64,000 bases of DNA, from the NCBI GenBank assembly GCA_039881145.1, contig JAYKKI010000009.1:7350501-7414500 (forward strand), written 5' to 3'. Positions 11,836-23,404 of the stretch are shown one piece after another. Position 1 is the stretch's first letter. Every line of letters begins with the position of its first letter. This stretch comes from Druceiella hillmani (taxonomy: Eukaryota > Arthropoda > Insecta > Lepidoptera > Hepialidae). The translations under genes were made by a program, and so were the position numbers. The notes under the pieces are model-generated. The model had not been told where the DNA came from and ran no database searches. It worked only from the letters and a program-made list of their open reading frames with translations.

Positions 11836-12430
11836 TTGTCACGAACAATTCTAAGGAAAATTCTAAAAAGAGTTGGTTACCTTTATCATTATTTACAGGA
11901 ACATTTGGCGGGAAGTTTGAATGTCTTTCTAATGACATCGGTGTCCGTCGCAATATATGGAAAAGCTGCTACCCCTTCACAAGTTCCTCTTTCTAGCTTT
12001 TCCTTAGCCTTGCCAAGTTTTCCACTGATATGAATTTATATAGCGTCGTTGAGTCTCGCATGACTGCTTTGAATGACAAATTTCTGTGGCAGTGTTTGTG
12101 GATATTAGTGGTTTCGCGGCTTGTAGCTGTGGTCGGACTTGCGACACTATGGCTTCAACGAGCTGCTTTATTTCTAATTCGGCATTATGCATTCTCTTTA
12201 TTATGGTTGAGTGGAGATTGGTGGTGCAACTTTTTTAGTGTCTGCACGTAGCAGTCAGCGACAGTCGTATGCGATGTGCCCTGATCGCAACCACGCCGGA
12301 TGCTTTATTTGTTTTATGAGGAGTAGGTAACTCATCTGGTAGCCTCTATTCTTCCAAGAGAGGGGCGAGGATGAAAGAAGCCAATTTTTTGCTCGTTCAA
12401 TTGTAGTGGTCTTAGCGATACTCTTTTAAA
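11836..12430. other. Locally GC-richer block, unidentified, possible transposon fragment
   Basis: Base composition rises clearly against the surroundings, and overlapping open frames exist on both strands (12030-12251 plus, 12004-12192 minus). The minus frame begins MHNAELEIKQLVEAIVSQVR, a plausible amphipathic helix, but no family is recognised. Composition and partial frames suggest a degraded mobile element rather than a host gene. Confidence 0.35.
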
Positions 12431-12780
12431 CCGACTCCTCTATTTCTATGTTCGAGACCTCTGGTTGTGAATACATAATGTTTGATGATGAATTTTGGAA
12501 ACTGCTAAACAGATTAGATTAATATTTTTACGGTAAATTGGGCTGTTTTACGAGAACGGTTCCATAGTATTACACTGAAATATTAAGTAAGGTATCTGAG
12601 TAATGAGAAGTCTCATTGCATAATTGCGTGTGTACATACCACCACTCATTGTGTTTACGAAATAACGTTAAAAGACTATGACGCGTAGGAGATGGTTAGG
12701 GACCATAGAAGATTGACGATCCGAAAGCTTTGTAGCGTGGTGGACCGATCTATATGGAAACCTATTGTGGACTTGTTCAA

Positions 12781-12931
12781 GGTTCTCCGTATATCTAGTG
12801 CAAATGAATCGGTAAATATTATAGAATAAGCAATGAAATAACTAGTCAAGGTAATGATTACATTTGTAATAATCGTAGTGCAATAAAGATATTAAGAAGA
12901 CGATTCGTGATATTTATTATTACAATGGTAC
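12781..12931. repeat. Direct repeat R1, first copy (second at 13353-13503)
   Basis: GGTTCTCCGTATATCTAGTG and, further on, AAGACGATTCGTGATATTTA recur 572 bp downstream with substitutions and small indels. Confidence 0.85.
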
Positions 12932-12969
12932 TACTTTTCACTGTCACTATATTGATTAAGGAATATTAA

Positions 12970-13310
12970 TGATTTTGAATCGTTCAACATATTTTTATAA
13001 AATTTTTCTTCACTTTCTTGATTAAGTAAAAATTAATTGAATAACCATTAATTGAAAATAAATGTTTTTGAATATTAAATGTTTTTGAATATTTAACATG
13101 ACATATTAAACATTTTAGCCTTGAGTTAGTAAAGGCATATTCACATATGCAGTGTAAATAAATTTGGTATATTTTTTAACATACCGACTTTTATATTATT
13201 ATCTAATTTTTGCTAAAGTTTATACCAAATTTAAATAAATTAGTCAAGAAATAGTTGTTCATATTTTATGACAGTCGTCTTAACTTCCATATTTTTTTTT
13301 GTTTTCCTTT
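12970..13310. repeat. Direct repeat R2, first copy (second at 15405-15735)
   Basis: Shared strings include CTTTCTTGATTAAGTAAAA, AGCCTTGAGTTAGTAAAGGC (13117 and 15541) and CAAATTTAAATAAATTAGTC. The spacing is about 2.42 kb and identity is high. Confidence 0.88.
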
Positions 13311-13352
13311 TTATCCGAAATAAGCATAGCAGCGTGATAGCGTGGGTTGCAA

Positions 13353-13503
13353 GGTTCTCCATATATGTAGTGCAAATGAATCGATAAATAATAAAATAAT
13401 AAACCATAAAGTAACTGATCAAGGAAAGTATTACATTTTAAATAATCGTAGCGCAATAAAGCTATTAGGAAGACGATTCGTGATATTTATTATTTTCGCT
13501 GTC
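13353..13503. repeat. Direct repeat R1, second copy
   Basis: Matches 12781-12931, offset 572 bp. It abuts the duplicated block that begins near 13505. Confidence 0.85.
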
Positions 13504-13504
13504 A

Positions 13505-14523
13505 CATTTCCTCGTCCTTACGTGCTATCCCATTTATAAAATATTTAACTAATATCATGGACAAGTTTGTTACATGTATTCATCTTGTTATTAGGTATAA
13601 TTCATCATGAATATTGTTATCCTCGAGACAACGTATGTCCAATGACATCTGACAGTATTAGCCGATTCTGGGAACGATTGCGATAAAGTCATCAGGCCAT
13701 TCTAGCAGTCAGTAGCGACGAAGATTAGTCATCGAATTTAAGGTGGAATGGAACAACTTTTTTCACAAAATTAGATTATTTTCTAGATATTCAAATACGA
13801 ATGAATGAACACATGCATTGCTACAAATATCATCATTACAATTACGAAATTAAAATCGTATGAAAGAAGTTCGTGGCAGTGGTTTTGTACATTTGTGTAT
13901 ATATTGCTATTTTGTACTGAATATTACGTCAATAGCATAAAATTTTACTTATAATGATTGGGATGAAATGTTGATATGATAAGTATATTTAAAATAGTCG
14001 AAAGAACAAAAATATCCAGAGAATATAATAAAATAAAATACATTTTTATTTCCTTTCATAATCAAGATGCCTTTCAATTCATTACAAATTAAGGTAAAAA
14101 CATTTAAAAATTAAGGTAAAAACTTATTCCAGACTTCATATAAATGAAAATCATTGGAGCACTAATTGTAAACTTCAACGCACCAGCATAAAGAAATAAA
14201 TACATCGCTATTTATAAGTAGCTAACATTGAGTTTCATTTATTCCTTAACATGAAGTTAATGTAATTTTGTTAATAAAATAATTGGTACGGCTCGGGGAA
14301 TACTTGATAAATATTCATACTCTAAAACATGTTTTGAAATTAATTTTATAACTACACTCAACTGAAAAAAAATCATCTACTTGAGGTATATTTGTAAAAA
14401 GCCTCGACAAAAAATTATTCACCTGTTTAACATATTTGGCCATGCTGAATAAATATCAATAGAAAGATGGAATAAATTTTCCTAGCTTTACATTCACCAT
14501 TTATATGTTTAAACACTTAATTT
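13505..14523. repeat. Duplicated block iii, matches about 50385-51420
   Basis: About 1 kb alignable along its length with 50.4-51.4 kb. Paired landmarks include TTAAGGTGGAATGGAA against TTAAGATGGAATGGAG, TATATATTGCTATTTT against TATATATTGCTGCTTT, and CTACTTGAGGTATATTTGTAAAAAGC against a closely similar string. No open frame is preserved, so it is noncoding or an old repeat. The copy here ends where the Penelope-like foldback is inserted. Confidence 0.75.
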
Positions 14524-14785
14524 TTTCACAGTTAAATGAAACTACGTGATGTAGTATTATTTCTACTATCTTTAATTTCTTTACCACGACCTAAGTTTCG
14601 TTGTATATTAGATATTAGATCTTTGCTAATATCCCACCTGAAGATGTTGTAATACAACGAAACCTAGGTCGTGGTAAAGAAATTAAAGATAGTAGAAATA
14701 ATACTACATCACGTAGTTTCATTTAATTGTGAATAATGCATTTCTACAAAATTAACGCCAAATATATTCAATACTTGGTCTTTTT
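14524..14785. mobile_element. Penelope-like element terminus, tail-to-tail foldback
   Basis: Two arms of about 82 bp (14524-14610 and 14652-14734) are inverted copies with very few mismatches. They share ACGTGATGTAGTATTATTTC and TTTACCACGACCTA. A second copy lies at 59366-59570, and both are followed by GAATAATG.ATTTCTACAAAATTAAC.CCAAATATATTC. The right arm carries a hammerhead-like motif. Such motifs sit in the pseudo-LTRs of Penelope-like retroelements. No reverse transcriptase or GIY-YIG endonuclease is present, so this is a terminal fragment or a non-autonomous derivative. Confidence 0.65.
14634..14674 (+). ncRNA. Hammerhead-like self-cleaving ribozyme motif
   Basis: In order: CCAC (stem I, 14634-14637), the core CTGAAGA (14638-14644), a single T, GTTGT-AAT-ACAAC (stem II, 14646-14658), GAAA (14659-14662), CC-TA-GG (minimal stem III, 14663-14668), TC (cleavage-site position), and GTGG closing stem I. 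This fits CUGANGA / GAAA / UH with the very short stem III known from Penelope-like elements. The extra T before stem II departs from the canonical core, so activity is not assured. The left arm of the foldback holds only a partial copy. Confidence 0.6.
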
Positions 14786-15404
14786 TCAACCATAGTAAAA
14801 TTATTACATTTTATGTAACAGTTTGAGAGTATTTGAATTTAAAAATTTAAATAAACTTTGCAACATTGTATTTGCGTACTATTATGTTGAATCATTGTTG
14901 GCAATTTCTTGAAATGATTCGTAAATTAAAAACGAGTAGTAAAATAATTACAAAAATTTATTAAAATATGGCGAGTTATGGGGTTGTTAACTCAGTCGTG
15001 GGCATTGCGTTTTTCCTACTCCTATTTATTTCACGCACCTTCGTTGAATACAATGATGGTTGTGAAAAATGACATCACACGTCATTGTTGTGGCTTTTGT
15101 CTAAATTCTAAGTGTAAAATTTTATAACTTAATAATTATTTACACTAAGTGAACAAAAAAACACTCCGTCAGCTTGCATCTTCAATTTATATTTTATGAC
15201 ATAAAATTAATTATTTCACATAACCTGTTAAGTGGGACGTTCAAAAGAAAATTATAAGAATATAATAAAATAATAAAAGTTGTTTTTCTTGTATGAAAAT
15301 GTGTAAAATGTCTTTTTTTTCTGAACAAGTAAATATTTTTTTCTGCAATATACTACTATATTAATTAGGTAATATTTAAAAATATGTAAATAAAAATGGT
15401 TTTG
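14786..15404. other. Intergenic, nothing recognised
   Basis: AT-rich with a small less AT-biased patch at 14985-15110. No domain, RNA gene or repeat identified. Confidence 0.6.
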
Positions 15405-15735
15405 AATTCATCAACAGATTTTTATAAAATTTTTTCTTTACTTTCTTGATTAAGTAAAATAATTGAATTACCATTTGTTGAAAGGAAATGTCATTGAACT
15501 AGAAAATAATTTAATTTTCAATTGACGTATTAAAAATTCTAGCCTTGAGTTAGTAAAGGCATATTCACATATTATGCAGTGCAAATAAAGTTAGTATATT
15601 TTTTAACAAACCGCCTTTTACATTATAATATAATTTTTGCTAAAGTGTATACCAAATTTAAATAAATTAGTCAAGAAATAATTGTTCATATTTTATGAAA
15701 GTGGTCTTAGCTTACATATTTTTTTTTGTTTTCCC
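15405..15735. repeat. Direct repeat R2, second copy
   Basis: Matches 12970-13310. It lies downstream of the foldback in sequence without a recognised counterpart at 51-52 kb, so the duplication may post-date the larger one. Confidence 0.85.
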
Positions 15736-16439
15736 TTTTGTATCATATATACTTCATATATTTTGTTAGGAAGTTTTTGCTTGATAATTGAAAATTGTTA
15801 CCTAATATTAATAACGCGTATTACTTTCAAATACATTGTGATCGTAAAACAGTATATTGTATATTATTAAAATAGACTAAAATTTCTAAAATTGCGTTGT
15901 GAATTGATTTGCAAATGAAAAATGTTTGACTTTAATGCTACATTTATACTAACTTAGTTTAGTTAGTATATAGTATATACAGTGTCACACTTCAATATTC
16001 GATACATATTCATCGGCAAAGAGTTAAATTGCTAAGTAAAAATAATAACAAAAAAACTTGCTAATAATTACTCTTAAAAAGATACGAACGAAATTTATCG
16101 TCTCCTCCATATTACTACAGATATTATTATGAGTAGCATAATATAAAAGCACGAAGTTTGAAAAACGCACTTGAAATTAAGATTATTCTTCTAAATATAA
16201 GTTGTACTCGAAAATAACATTTTATTTTTGATTTAAAGATGAGACTGAAGAAAAAATTGGGATCTCAGTGCAACTCAAATGTTAGTGAAGGAAATGTAAT
16301 GGTTAATTACAAAATAGTGTAATGTTTTTAATTTAAAATGAAAATTCCAAAAAAGGCGTAATACAACTGATAAATGTAAGACCACTAACTGATAAATGAA
16401 ATACAACTGATAAATGTAAGACCACTCCAGATCTCATAC

Positions 16440-16990
16440 CAGTTTTTTTCTCTTTACTGCTTTTTTTCGTTTTTCCTGCAGACATCTCGTTAACGGAAAA
16501 GACATTAATTATTTATGCATTACGACGAAGGCTTGAATTTCCCTTTAGATATAATTTTTGAAATTAATGTTCTATGTCTAACACCAATTTAATTCTTGTG
16601 GAATAAAAACACTCATCACTTTTGGCCAATCGATTGTGTTTTATGGAAATTTTAATGAGAGGTTTATAATATTGTACTAGAACCATACCATAAGTTATTT
16701 TATTGCTATTGAAACAAAATATTAAAATAAAGGTGGAAGTGTCAAACGCAATATAAAATTTAATAAGAAGCGGTTTAAATTGATATAATTCGCGGTATAG
16801 GTATTCCACCGACATAGCAAAACTATTTGAATTATGAAGGCTAAAAGAAAAAAAAACTGACTTAAAAGAGAATAAACGAACAACAGAAATAGGGGATGAA
16901 TAAAAATATAAAGAGTATTGATATACAATGTTTATTTTAGTTCTTTCAATTCCAATTTGAATTATTGTGTATTTAGTTAAACACTTCAAT
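16440..16990. repeat. Duplicated block iv, matches segments of 51975-53395
   Basis: TTTACTGCTTTTTTTCG...CCTGCAG corresponds to TTTACTGCTTTCTTCG...TCTGCAG at 51980. GAACAACAGAAATAGGGGAT and TTTTAGTTCTTTC correspond to TCAACAGAAATAGGGAAT and TTTTATTTCTTTC at 53310-53385. The minus-strand frame of 141 codons here (16564-16989) is not kept in the partner, so I regard it as chance. Confidence 0.6.
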
Positions 16991-17269
16991 ACAAAACAAA
17001 AATAGGAGTTTTACTATTTTGTGAAAAATAAGTGATATCAAATTCGATTTTTAAACAATAGGATCAAATTACATATTCCAGTAAAAATTTGTCAATTTTA
17101 ATATTCACTAAGATACAAATTGAGATCAGGTAATTAAAAAAAATATTAATAAAATTGTATTTACTAAACAGCCCTTTATATCATAGTATAATTTTCCAGT
17201 TTTCTCTTTCTTTCTCCTTACTAATGATTTTTTTGGAATTTATGTTATACATGAACCTGCTATTTTAAC

Positions 17270-17467
17270 TGTTAAAATGATCAGTTTATGGTAATGTCGA
17301 TCTTTCGTATATAAGCCACATTGCACACATATGTAAATTGTACCTCCATCACAGCACTTTCTTTTTCTGTTTGGTAATATCAAAAGTTGCAATAGCCAGT
17401 CTGGATTCCTCACCAAGGGATATCTCATTAATCACCCACGCGGTTCTACCTGCGCAATTATAATTCA
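17270..17467 (+). repeat. 5' LTR of the copia-type element
   Basis: Aligns with 21533-21729: TGTTAAAAT, TTATGGTAATGTC, CTCCATCACAGCAC, ATATCAAAAGTTGCAATAGCCA and CACCCACGCGGTTCTACC each have a counterpart. The LTRs differ considerably, implying an old insertion. Confidence 0.75.
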
Positions 17468-17749
17468 ACAGCCTATGGATCCAGTAGCCATAGCGTCGAA
17501 ATAGTTCAAAATTTAAAAACCAAGTATGCTGCCAAATGTAATAACTAACCAATCTGCAAATTTTCAAACTACGGAAAATAAAAACGAGGTAAAATATCTT
17601 CAAATAATTCGCTAACATTAATTGAAAAATTAACGGCTTGCAATAACTATTACGGGGATTCGCTGTAAAAACTTACCCTTTAGTATGAAGAATTGCGGAA
17701 CTCTATTGAAAGTAGTGTGTGTTAGATTGCGAATAAATCTTGAATAAAG

Positions 17750-18180
17750 TGGCACGTTTTTTCGACGATACCGAGCTATCACGCCGCGTCAGGTTGCTTG
17801 GAGATCTGTATAAGGCAATCCTTTCAAGATAGTAAAATGTAGAAGACTACCTTAACATAATCGTGACCACGGCATATAAACTTCGAAATATTAAGTGTAG
17901 AATGGACGACAAGTGGTTTGGAACAATGTTACGGTCTACAAGAATATTAAGTCAGTGATAATAGCGATCCAGATTTCGGGTATGAAAATAAATGCGGATT
18001 CGATCCAAGCCAAAATTTTATAAAATGCTAGAAAAACTTATAGTAATAGCAAGGCATCCAAAACAAACAGATATTTTAAAAGGGAAAAATAGGGAAAAAG
18101 TTTTCAAAACGGAAGTTTCCAAAATGTTTTAATTGTGACAAATTCGATTACACATGAACCGAAGGTAGACTCGAGCAAAA
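17750..18180 (+). pseudogene. copia gag remnant
   Basis: Frames give VEDYLNIIVTTAYKLRNI and RMDDKWFGTMLRS, which match the gag motif in which a linker helix precedes DEW.A. Further on, KFPKCFNCDKFDYT is a damaged CX2C zinc knuckle. Several in-frame stops are present. It would have formed the particle shell and bound RNA. Confidence 0.7.
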
Positions 18181-18239
18181 AAAATAAATAATGAGAATAC
18201 AAGCCGCTCTACCGCTTTCACTGCCTCGACCAATGATGC

Positions 18240-20790
18240 AGAGGCACGGTACATAGACTAAGGTGCCTCCATGCACATGACAAAACATAACTGTATTTAT
18301 AACGAGAGCACGAATAGCCACTGCATCTCAGCGGCAGCGGCGACATCCCCTAACAAGACGATAAAATTGCGGATGACAAACCACTTTCAGCAAAGTGATC
18401 CGGTCAAGTGAGGCTTGACGTTTGTTATGATAATGGTCAAAACAATAAAATTACATTAAATGGTGCCTTACATGTGCCTGCTTTAACAACGAATTTATTT
18501 TCAGCCAAGTAATTAAAAACGGTGGCCAACTAAAATTTAAATATAAAGCTTACTTCATGAAAAAAGAAATAAAGAGACTATAGTTAAAGTTATTCTGGTC
18601 AACAATATGTATATACCTATTAATAGTAACGTTGAATATATAAAGGTTGTAAAAATATGACATTTTACTATGTAATTTAAGTTTTAATGATCTTGAAAAA
18701 ATGATAGAATACATAAAAGCATTGCATTTATCCAAGAAGGATCCAACGAACTTACATGCGTAATATGTTTAGAAGATAAACTAAAACAATTGCTTCTTAA
18801 ATATATAGGTTTTAAGACCACACAACAAACAACCATTCTATACAAAATATTTAACATTAAGAAAAATGGAGTGATCAAAAGGAAGAAGCGTATACTAGTA
18901 GAAAATTCAAAGAGCTCGTAGTTCATAGTCAACTACTTAAAATAGTATTACGCTAAAGAAGTGTTGTTGCACATTTCACTAATAAAACTGCAACACGAGC
19001 ACTGGAATTTAAAACTTTTGAGGAGATATGGTCGGTAAAGAAACCAAATATTAATCATCAAAGAGTATTAAGATGTGAAGGTTCATCTCCCAAAAGAGAA
19101 GGTGAGAAAATGGGATCCCAGAACAAGGAAGGCCACCTTCAACAGATACTTTAAAAACATAAAAGGGTACCGATTTATACCACTTAACTCGAAAACTAAA
19201 ATTAAGAGCAAAGATGCAAATTCCTAAAATCCACCCTTAAAAGAAACTGTACTCGGGTAAATTGAACAGAGTCAAAATGGGCGAAAATCATATATCTCGC
19301 GTTTTGAAAGGCTTCCGAAATATATTAGAGTTGAAAGACAAAGCTATAGACTGCGAGTCTGGTGAAGAGGATACGCTTCGCAATGAGTCATCGTTAAAAA
19401 ACAGCTTGTATCTATCAAATATAAGAATAAAGGGTCTGACAGTTTTTAAGATAATATTTAAGATCAAGGAGGGAACCCAAACGATTTAAGAGAGTCATTG
19501 AATAATTCGTATGTTATAATGAAGGTATGTTTGACCACATACCATTAAACTATCAAGTAGCAATGAAGTCAGCTGACACTGAACATTGGAATATGTTAAT
19601 GAGGAAAGAAGACACTAGTAAGAAATCTTCAATATGTTAAATCAATAGGAGTCGAATGGTTATTTTGTATCAAGGACGAGCCAACAGTTTTCAATATAAG
19701 TCACCACTCTATGCAAAACGATATGTAAAAACTGAAGCCTTTGACTACGACGAAATATTCTCCCTTACAGTCTATAGTAGCTCAGAAGAATCTTGAGGTA
19801 ACAAAATTTGACATCAGCTTAGTATATTTATATCGTTACGTAGAAGAAACCAACGGACGAAAGAATTACACCGCATGAAGGACTGGAAGGTGAATCAGAT
19901 ATGATATGTAAATTAAATAAGTGAGTCTACGTTTTGAAACAGGAATCCAATTGCTGGAACATGAAATTCGACTTGATTTTAAACAAGCTCGGCTTTACAA
20001 GGAATAAAGCTGACCAGTGCGTTTATATAGGACAAGTCGATGAAACCAAATGTTACCTCTGTCTCCATGTCGATGACAGTTAACAGATAACTACGTTCTG
20101 AGCAAGGTAATTAAAAATATTAAAGCTGACTTTGATTTAAAAATGTAGTCAGTCGCAAATTTTGTTGCTTTACAAATTCAAAAACATAGTAGTTTTTTTG
20201 CATTTGTCTGAATAAATACATCGAGCTACTTTTAAACAAATTTAAGATCAGTGATGCTAATCTAAAGAGGGTTCCTGATAATTCATGTGTAAGACTGCAA
20301 GAACGGAAATGTCCACTTGATAAAAACCATTTGTACCAAGAAGCGGTGGAGTTACTGATCGATGCGGCAACTGCGAGTAGAGCAAATATCGAGCTCTTTG
20401 TAAGGCAAGTGAGTAGATATCTGCATTGTTACAATAAATCTCACTGGAATTCACTTAACAAGATGCAGAAATATCTAAAAGAAACCACCGGTAATGCAAT
20501 CCCATATTACCGGTTAAGGCAGCTTTACGGACTTATGGCAATATATTACGATGCAGACTATGCCAACGATACTGAAACCAAACGCTATATAACCGGTTAG
20601 GCATTTCACAAAAATAGTGCTGCTGTCACCTGGTATAGCTAGCGACGGTAGGGTATGGCTATGTCTACAACCAAAACAGAATTCATAGCCGGTTTTGCAG
20701 TCACCAAAGGGTCAATATTGTTGAAATAGTTATTGAATGACGTTAGTGAATTTATTAAAAATACTGAATGTTTATAGATAGATAATAAAA
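18240..20790 (+). pseudogene. copia pol remnant: protease, integrase, RT, RNase H
   Basis: Protease: YID-stop-GASMHMTKHN (about 18254), where the catalytic DSG has become D-stop-G. Integrase C-terminal part: ATRALEFKTFEEIWSVKKPN (about 18990), then GEKMGSQNKEG, the usual KRKKWDPKS.EG region. RT: KTEAFDYDEIFSLTVYSS (about 19730), and CLHVDDS at 20061-20081 in place of YVDD. RNase H and tail: QVSRYLHCYNKSHW (20409), ADYANDTETKR and STTKTEFIAGFAVTKGS (about 20665). The gene is broken by many stops and shifts. Confidence 0.8.
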
Positions 20791-21122
20791 GTATTAAAAC
20801 TGTGAGAAAATGGCGAGTTTTAAAAAAGATACAAAACATATAGACATTAAATACGTAACGGAAAAACTTCATAAAAATACTATAGTTGAATCATACGTAA
20901 GCATACAATTAATATGCCTTCCTAGAACAAAATCTGCATTAATTCAAAAAAGAATTAGAATATCAGAGTCAACCACAATTATTTTTATTTTAGCAGTTTA
21001 ATTAAATGCAATAATTGTTCGAGTATCATTAACAGTCCGTCAATCAAAAATACATACTATATAGCTCACTATTTAAATCCCAGTATAAATGAAAATTCAT
21101 TGAATATATTTTCAATGAATTT

Positions 21123-21126
<4 letters not shown>

Positions 21127-21211
<85 letters not shown>
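21127..21211. repeat. (TA)n microsatellite inside the copia remnant
   Basis: Uninterrupted TA for about 85 bp. Confidence 0.97.
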
Positions 21212-21214
<3 letters not shown>

Positions 21215-21532
21215 CACTATTGTATAACTCTATTGTAATGTAAATTAGTACTAGACATACAAACTACAAACTCACGTAAAATCAGAAATATGCCCTTGTA
21301 AACATAGAATGACTGTGATTACGTAACTTCGATATAAATTATAACATGAAAAAAAATGGAACATGTAAGTGGGAAAATATAAAATATACTTGTAAAGTAT
21401 AAACTAAGGTAAATTTAATGCATACCTTTGTAAAATTTGAGACGGAATTTATTGTTTAATTGTAATTTTCGATACGCACACATGTGTAAACTAGGAAGTT
21501 TCATCTTTCAGGAAGAGTCTAGGAAAGGGGAA

Positions 21533-21729
21533 TGTTAAAATATTTAGTTAATGGTAATGTCACCCCTTCCTGTCTAATCCATATAGTCCATGGTGTACAT
21601 TATATAAACTGTAATTCCATCACCCCATTTCCTTTCTCTATTCAGTGACGTCAAGAGTTGTGGTGGCTATTTGTTCCGATTACCAAGGAATATTACCCAT
21701 GCAGTTCGACCAGCCCAACAATAATAACA
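21533..21729 (+). repeat. 3' LTR of the copia-type element
   Basis: Starts TGTTAAAATATTTAGTTAATGG right after the purine tract and ends near AACAATAATAACA. TGGTAATGTCACCCC is shared with the LTR of the 25-28 kb element (GTAATATCACCC on its minus strand). Confidence 0.75.
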
Positions 21730-22270
21730 TACTCGTAATCTAAGTCAAAATAAGTTCCGGTTATATATTTCAACGATTAAAACAATAAGGGAAATATTTT
21801 TTTCAGTTTCCAATGTTTAAATTTGTCGGACGTGTTAATATTGAATAGGCTAACGGTAACTTTTAGAATATTTTAGAAATTAATTACAAAGGTAATTTAA
21901 TATAATTATGCTAGAAATCAAACGAAACAGCTATCAACGCCGATTTCAAAAAATGTGTTTATTTATTTGTTCACTAATTAAAAAAGGGAGAATTTCTGAA
22001 AAACTATAAAAAATACATTTAAAAATGAAAAATATTTCTGAATTTCACAAGATATTGATAGACAGACAAATAAACAAAACGAAGATATGTTTGGAAGAAA
22101 ATGTAAAGAAAAATTATGTTTTTAAAAAAAAATAAACATATTGAATGATATGCAACAGGTAACGTCATAATTTTCCGTTTATTTATATGATTAGAAGACT
22201 TAATCAAATTCCAATAAATAAATTATATTTAACTTTCGTCCTAGTATTATGAGAAAATAAACTTAATCCT
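21730..22270. other. Intergenic, nothing recognised
   Basis: A-rich on the + strand around 21960-22150. No gene, RNA or repeat identified. Confidence 0.6.
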
Positions 22271-22540
22271 ATGCCTACATTTAACGAGTTCAACAATTTC
22301 GCAAGGGCGATCGAGGTTTTATTGTGGTATGTAACGGTTTGCCTTGCGCAAAATACAGTGTCTCGTAGTTAATGGAAAACATTATCATGGAATTATATCA
22401 TTACATTTCAATAATTACATATTAGTAAGGATTAAATATAAATATAGACAATCTACCTCATTCATTATATTACCTTGACTACAATGACAGAAGTAGAAAT
22501 TAGATATAAACTGGATCATTAATGCAATACCTTTTGAAAC
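22271..22540 (+). repeat. Duplicated block v / repeat family, forward copy
   Basis: GGTTTGCCTTGCGCAAAATACAGTG and ATTACCTTGACTACAATGAC match AGTTTACCTTGTGCCAAATG and ACTACCTTCATCACGATTAC at 55200-55380 in the same orientation. The first 95 bp also match 24712-24800 in inverted orientation, so it could be the terminal inverted repeat of a 2.5-kb element. Confidence 0.7.
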
Positions 22541-22837
22541 TATTAACGCTCATAGCTTTTCAATAGTTAAGTTTTATTTCAATTATATTACTCTCATAAT
22601 ATAACTTGCTCCTTTTCCATCATTCATCGTTTTGTGTTTAAATTTACGCGTGTTATTTCAATTATTAGCAATTTTGATATGCATTTTTAAACTACTTTAA
22701 ATATATTTTGCATGTTTTTGTTTGATATTTTCTTTCAATTTCGTCCTTGTTTAGTTTTTTTTAATTCAGCATCTTTTAATTCAATACTAACTAAAAAGTT
22801 TAAAAAAATTACGTACCGTTTTTTTATGAAATTTGTA

Positions 22838-23022
22838 ATAAGGTATTTATTATTGTTGGTTAATATTTTCACGTACTCGATTTTTCATAATTCTTGCAAA
22901 TCGATCACCGTTATATTTCTATTTTTTGATAAAATATAACGGTCATGGATTTACAAGAAATATCGAATTATGCAAAATCGAATACATGATAACATTAACC
23001 AACAATAATAAATATCTTATTA
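22838..23022. repeat. Imperfect foldback, arms about 80 bp
   Basis: The left arm holds TATTTATTATTGTTGGTTAAT, TCGATTTTTCATAATTCTTG and ATCACCGTTATAT. The right arm holds their reverse complements in order (ATATAACGGTCAT, CAAGAAATATCGAATTATGC, ATTAACCAACAATAATAAAT). Loop of roughly 15 nt. MITE-like or the product of an inverted duplication. Confidence 0.85.
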
Positions 23023-23139
23023 GACGATATATACTCGTATATATAGGTACTTTCTGATACGTATAATATATATGTACTTTTTCTGATCAGTTTAAATACC
23101 TCAATAACCTATAAATCTAAATATATTATTTCTAAAAGG

Positions 23140-23404
23140 TGTTTTTTGGTCGAGCGGCTCGATCTCTTTAACTACTGCACCAAAAAAAATAAAAAAATAC
23201 CCACTTAAAGCTTATGTTTTCTACTTTGGGCGAAAAATATAAAAAAATTCAAAAAAAGTCTTTTTGTTAATAAAAAAATTAATTTTTATAACTATTGGCA
23301 TGAGCGCCATCTGTGGGCGACACATCAAATATCTTAGCCAAATTGTATACTTGGAACACGCTAGATGGCGATATAGTGCGAAGACTTCGCACGGGTCAGC
23401 TAGT
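23140..23404 (+). mobile_element. Helitron-like 3' end, second copy
   Basis: The perfect hairpin GTGCGAAG-A-CTTCGCAC (23376-23392), then GGGTCAG and CTAG with flanking T (23400-23404), matches the terminus at 5299-5327. Upstream lies GAGCGCCATCTGTGGGCGACAC, less AT-biased than the flanks. The 5' end is not identified. Confidence 0.65.

Larger units (their letters stand above)
17270..21729 (+). mobile_element. Decayed Ty1/copia-type LTR retrotransposon
   Basis: About 4.46 kb with diverged LTRs (17270-17467 and 21533-21729), both starting TGTTAAAAT. A purine tract AGGAAAGGGGAA lies directly before the 3' LTR. Between them, translated fragments follow the copia order gag, zinc knuckle, protease, integrase, reverse transcriptase, RNase H. 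Many stops and frameshifts make it defective. A (TA)n tract (21127-21211) lies between RNase H and the 3' LTR. A second, opposite element with the same LTR family is at 25026-28384. Confidence 0.85.

Noticed and set aside
16564..16989. 141-codon open frame on the minus strand as a gene
   Set aside because: Residue use is that of random AT-rich DNA, with no domain. The aligned partner at 52-53 kb does not keep the frame.
20331..20600. 89-codon frame as a host gene
   Set aside because: It overlaps the copia RT/RNase H remnant (ASRANIELFVRQVSRYLHC and ADYANDTETKR) and belongs to that element.
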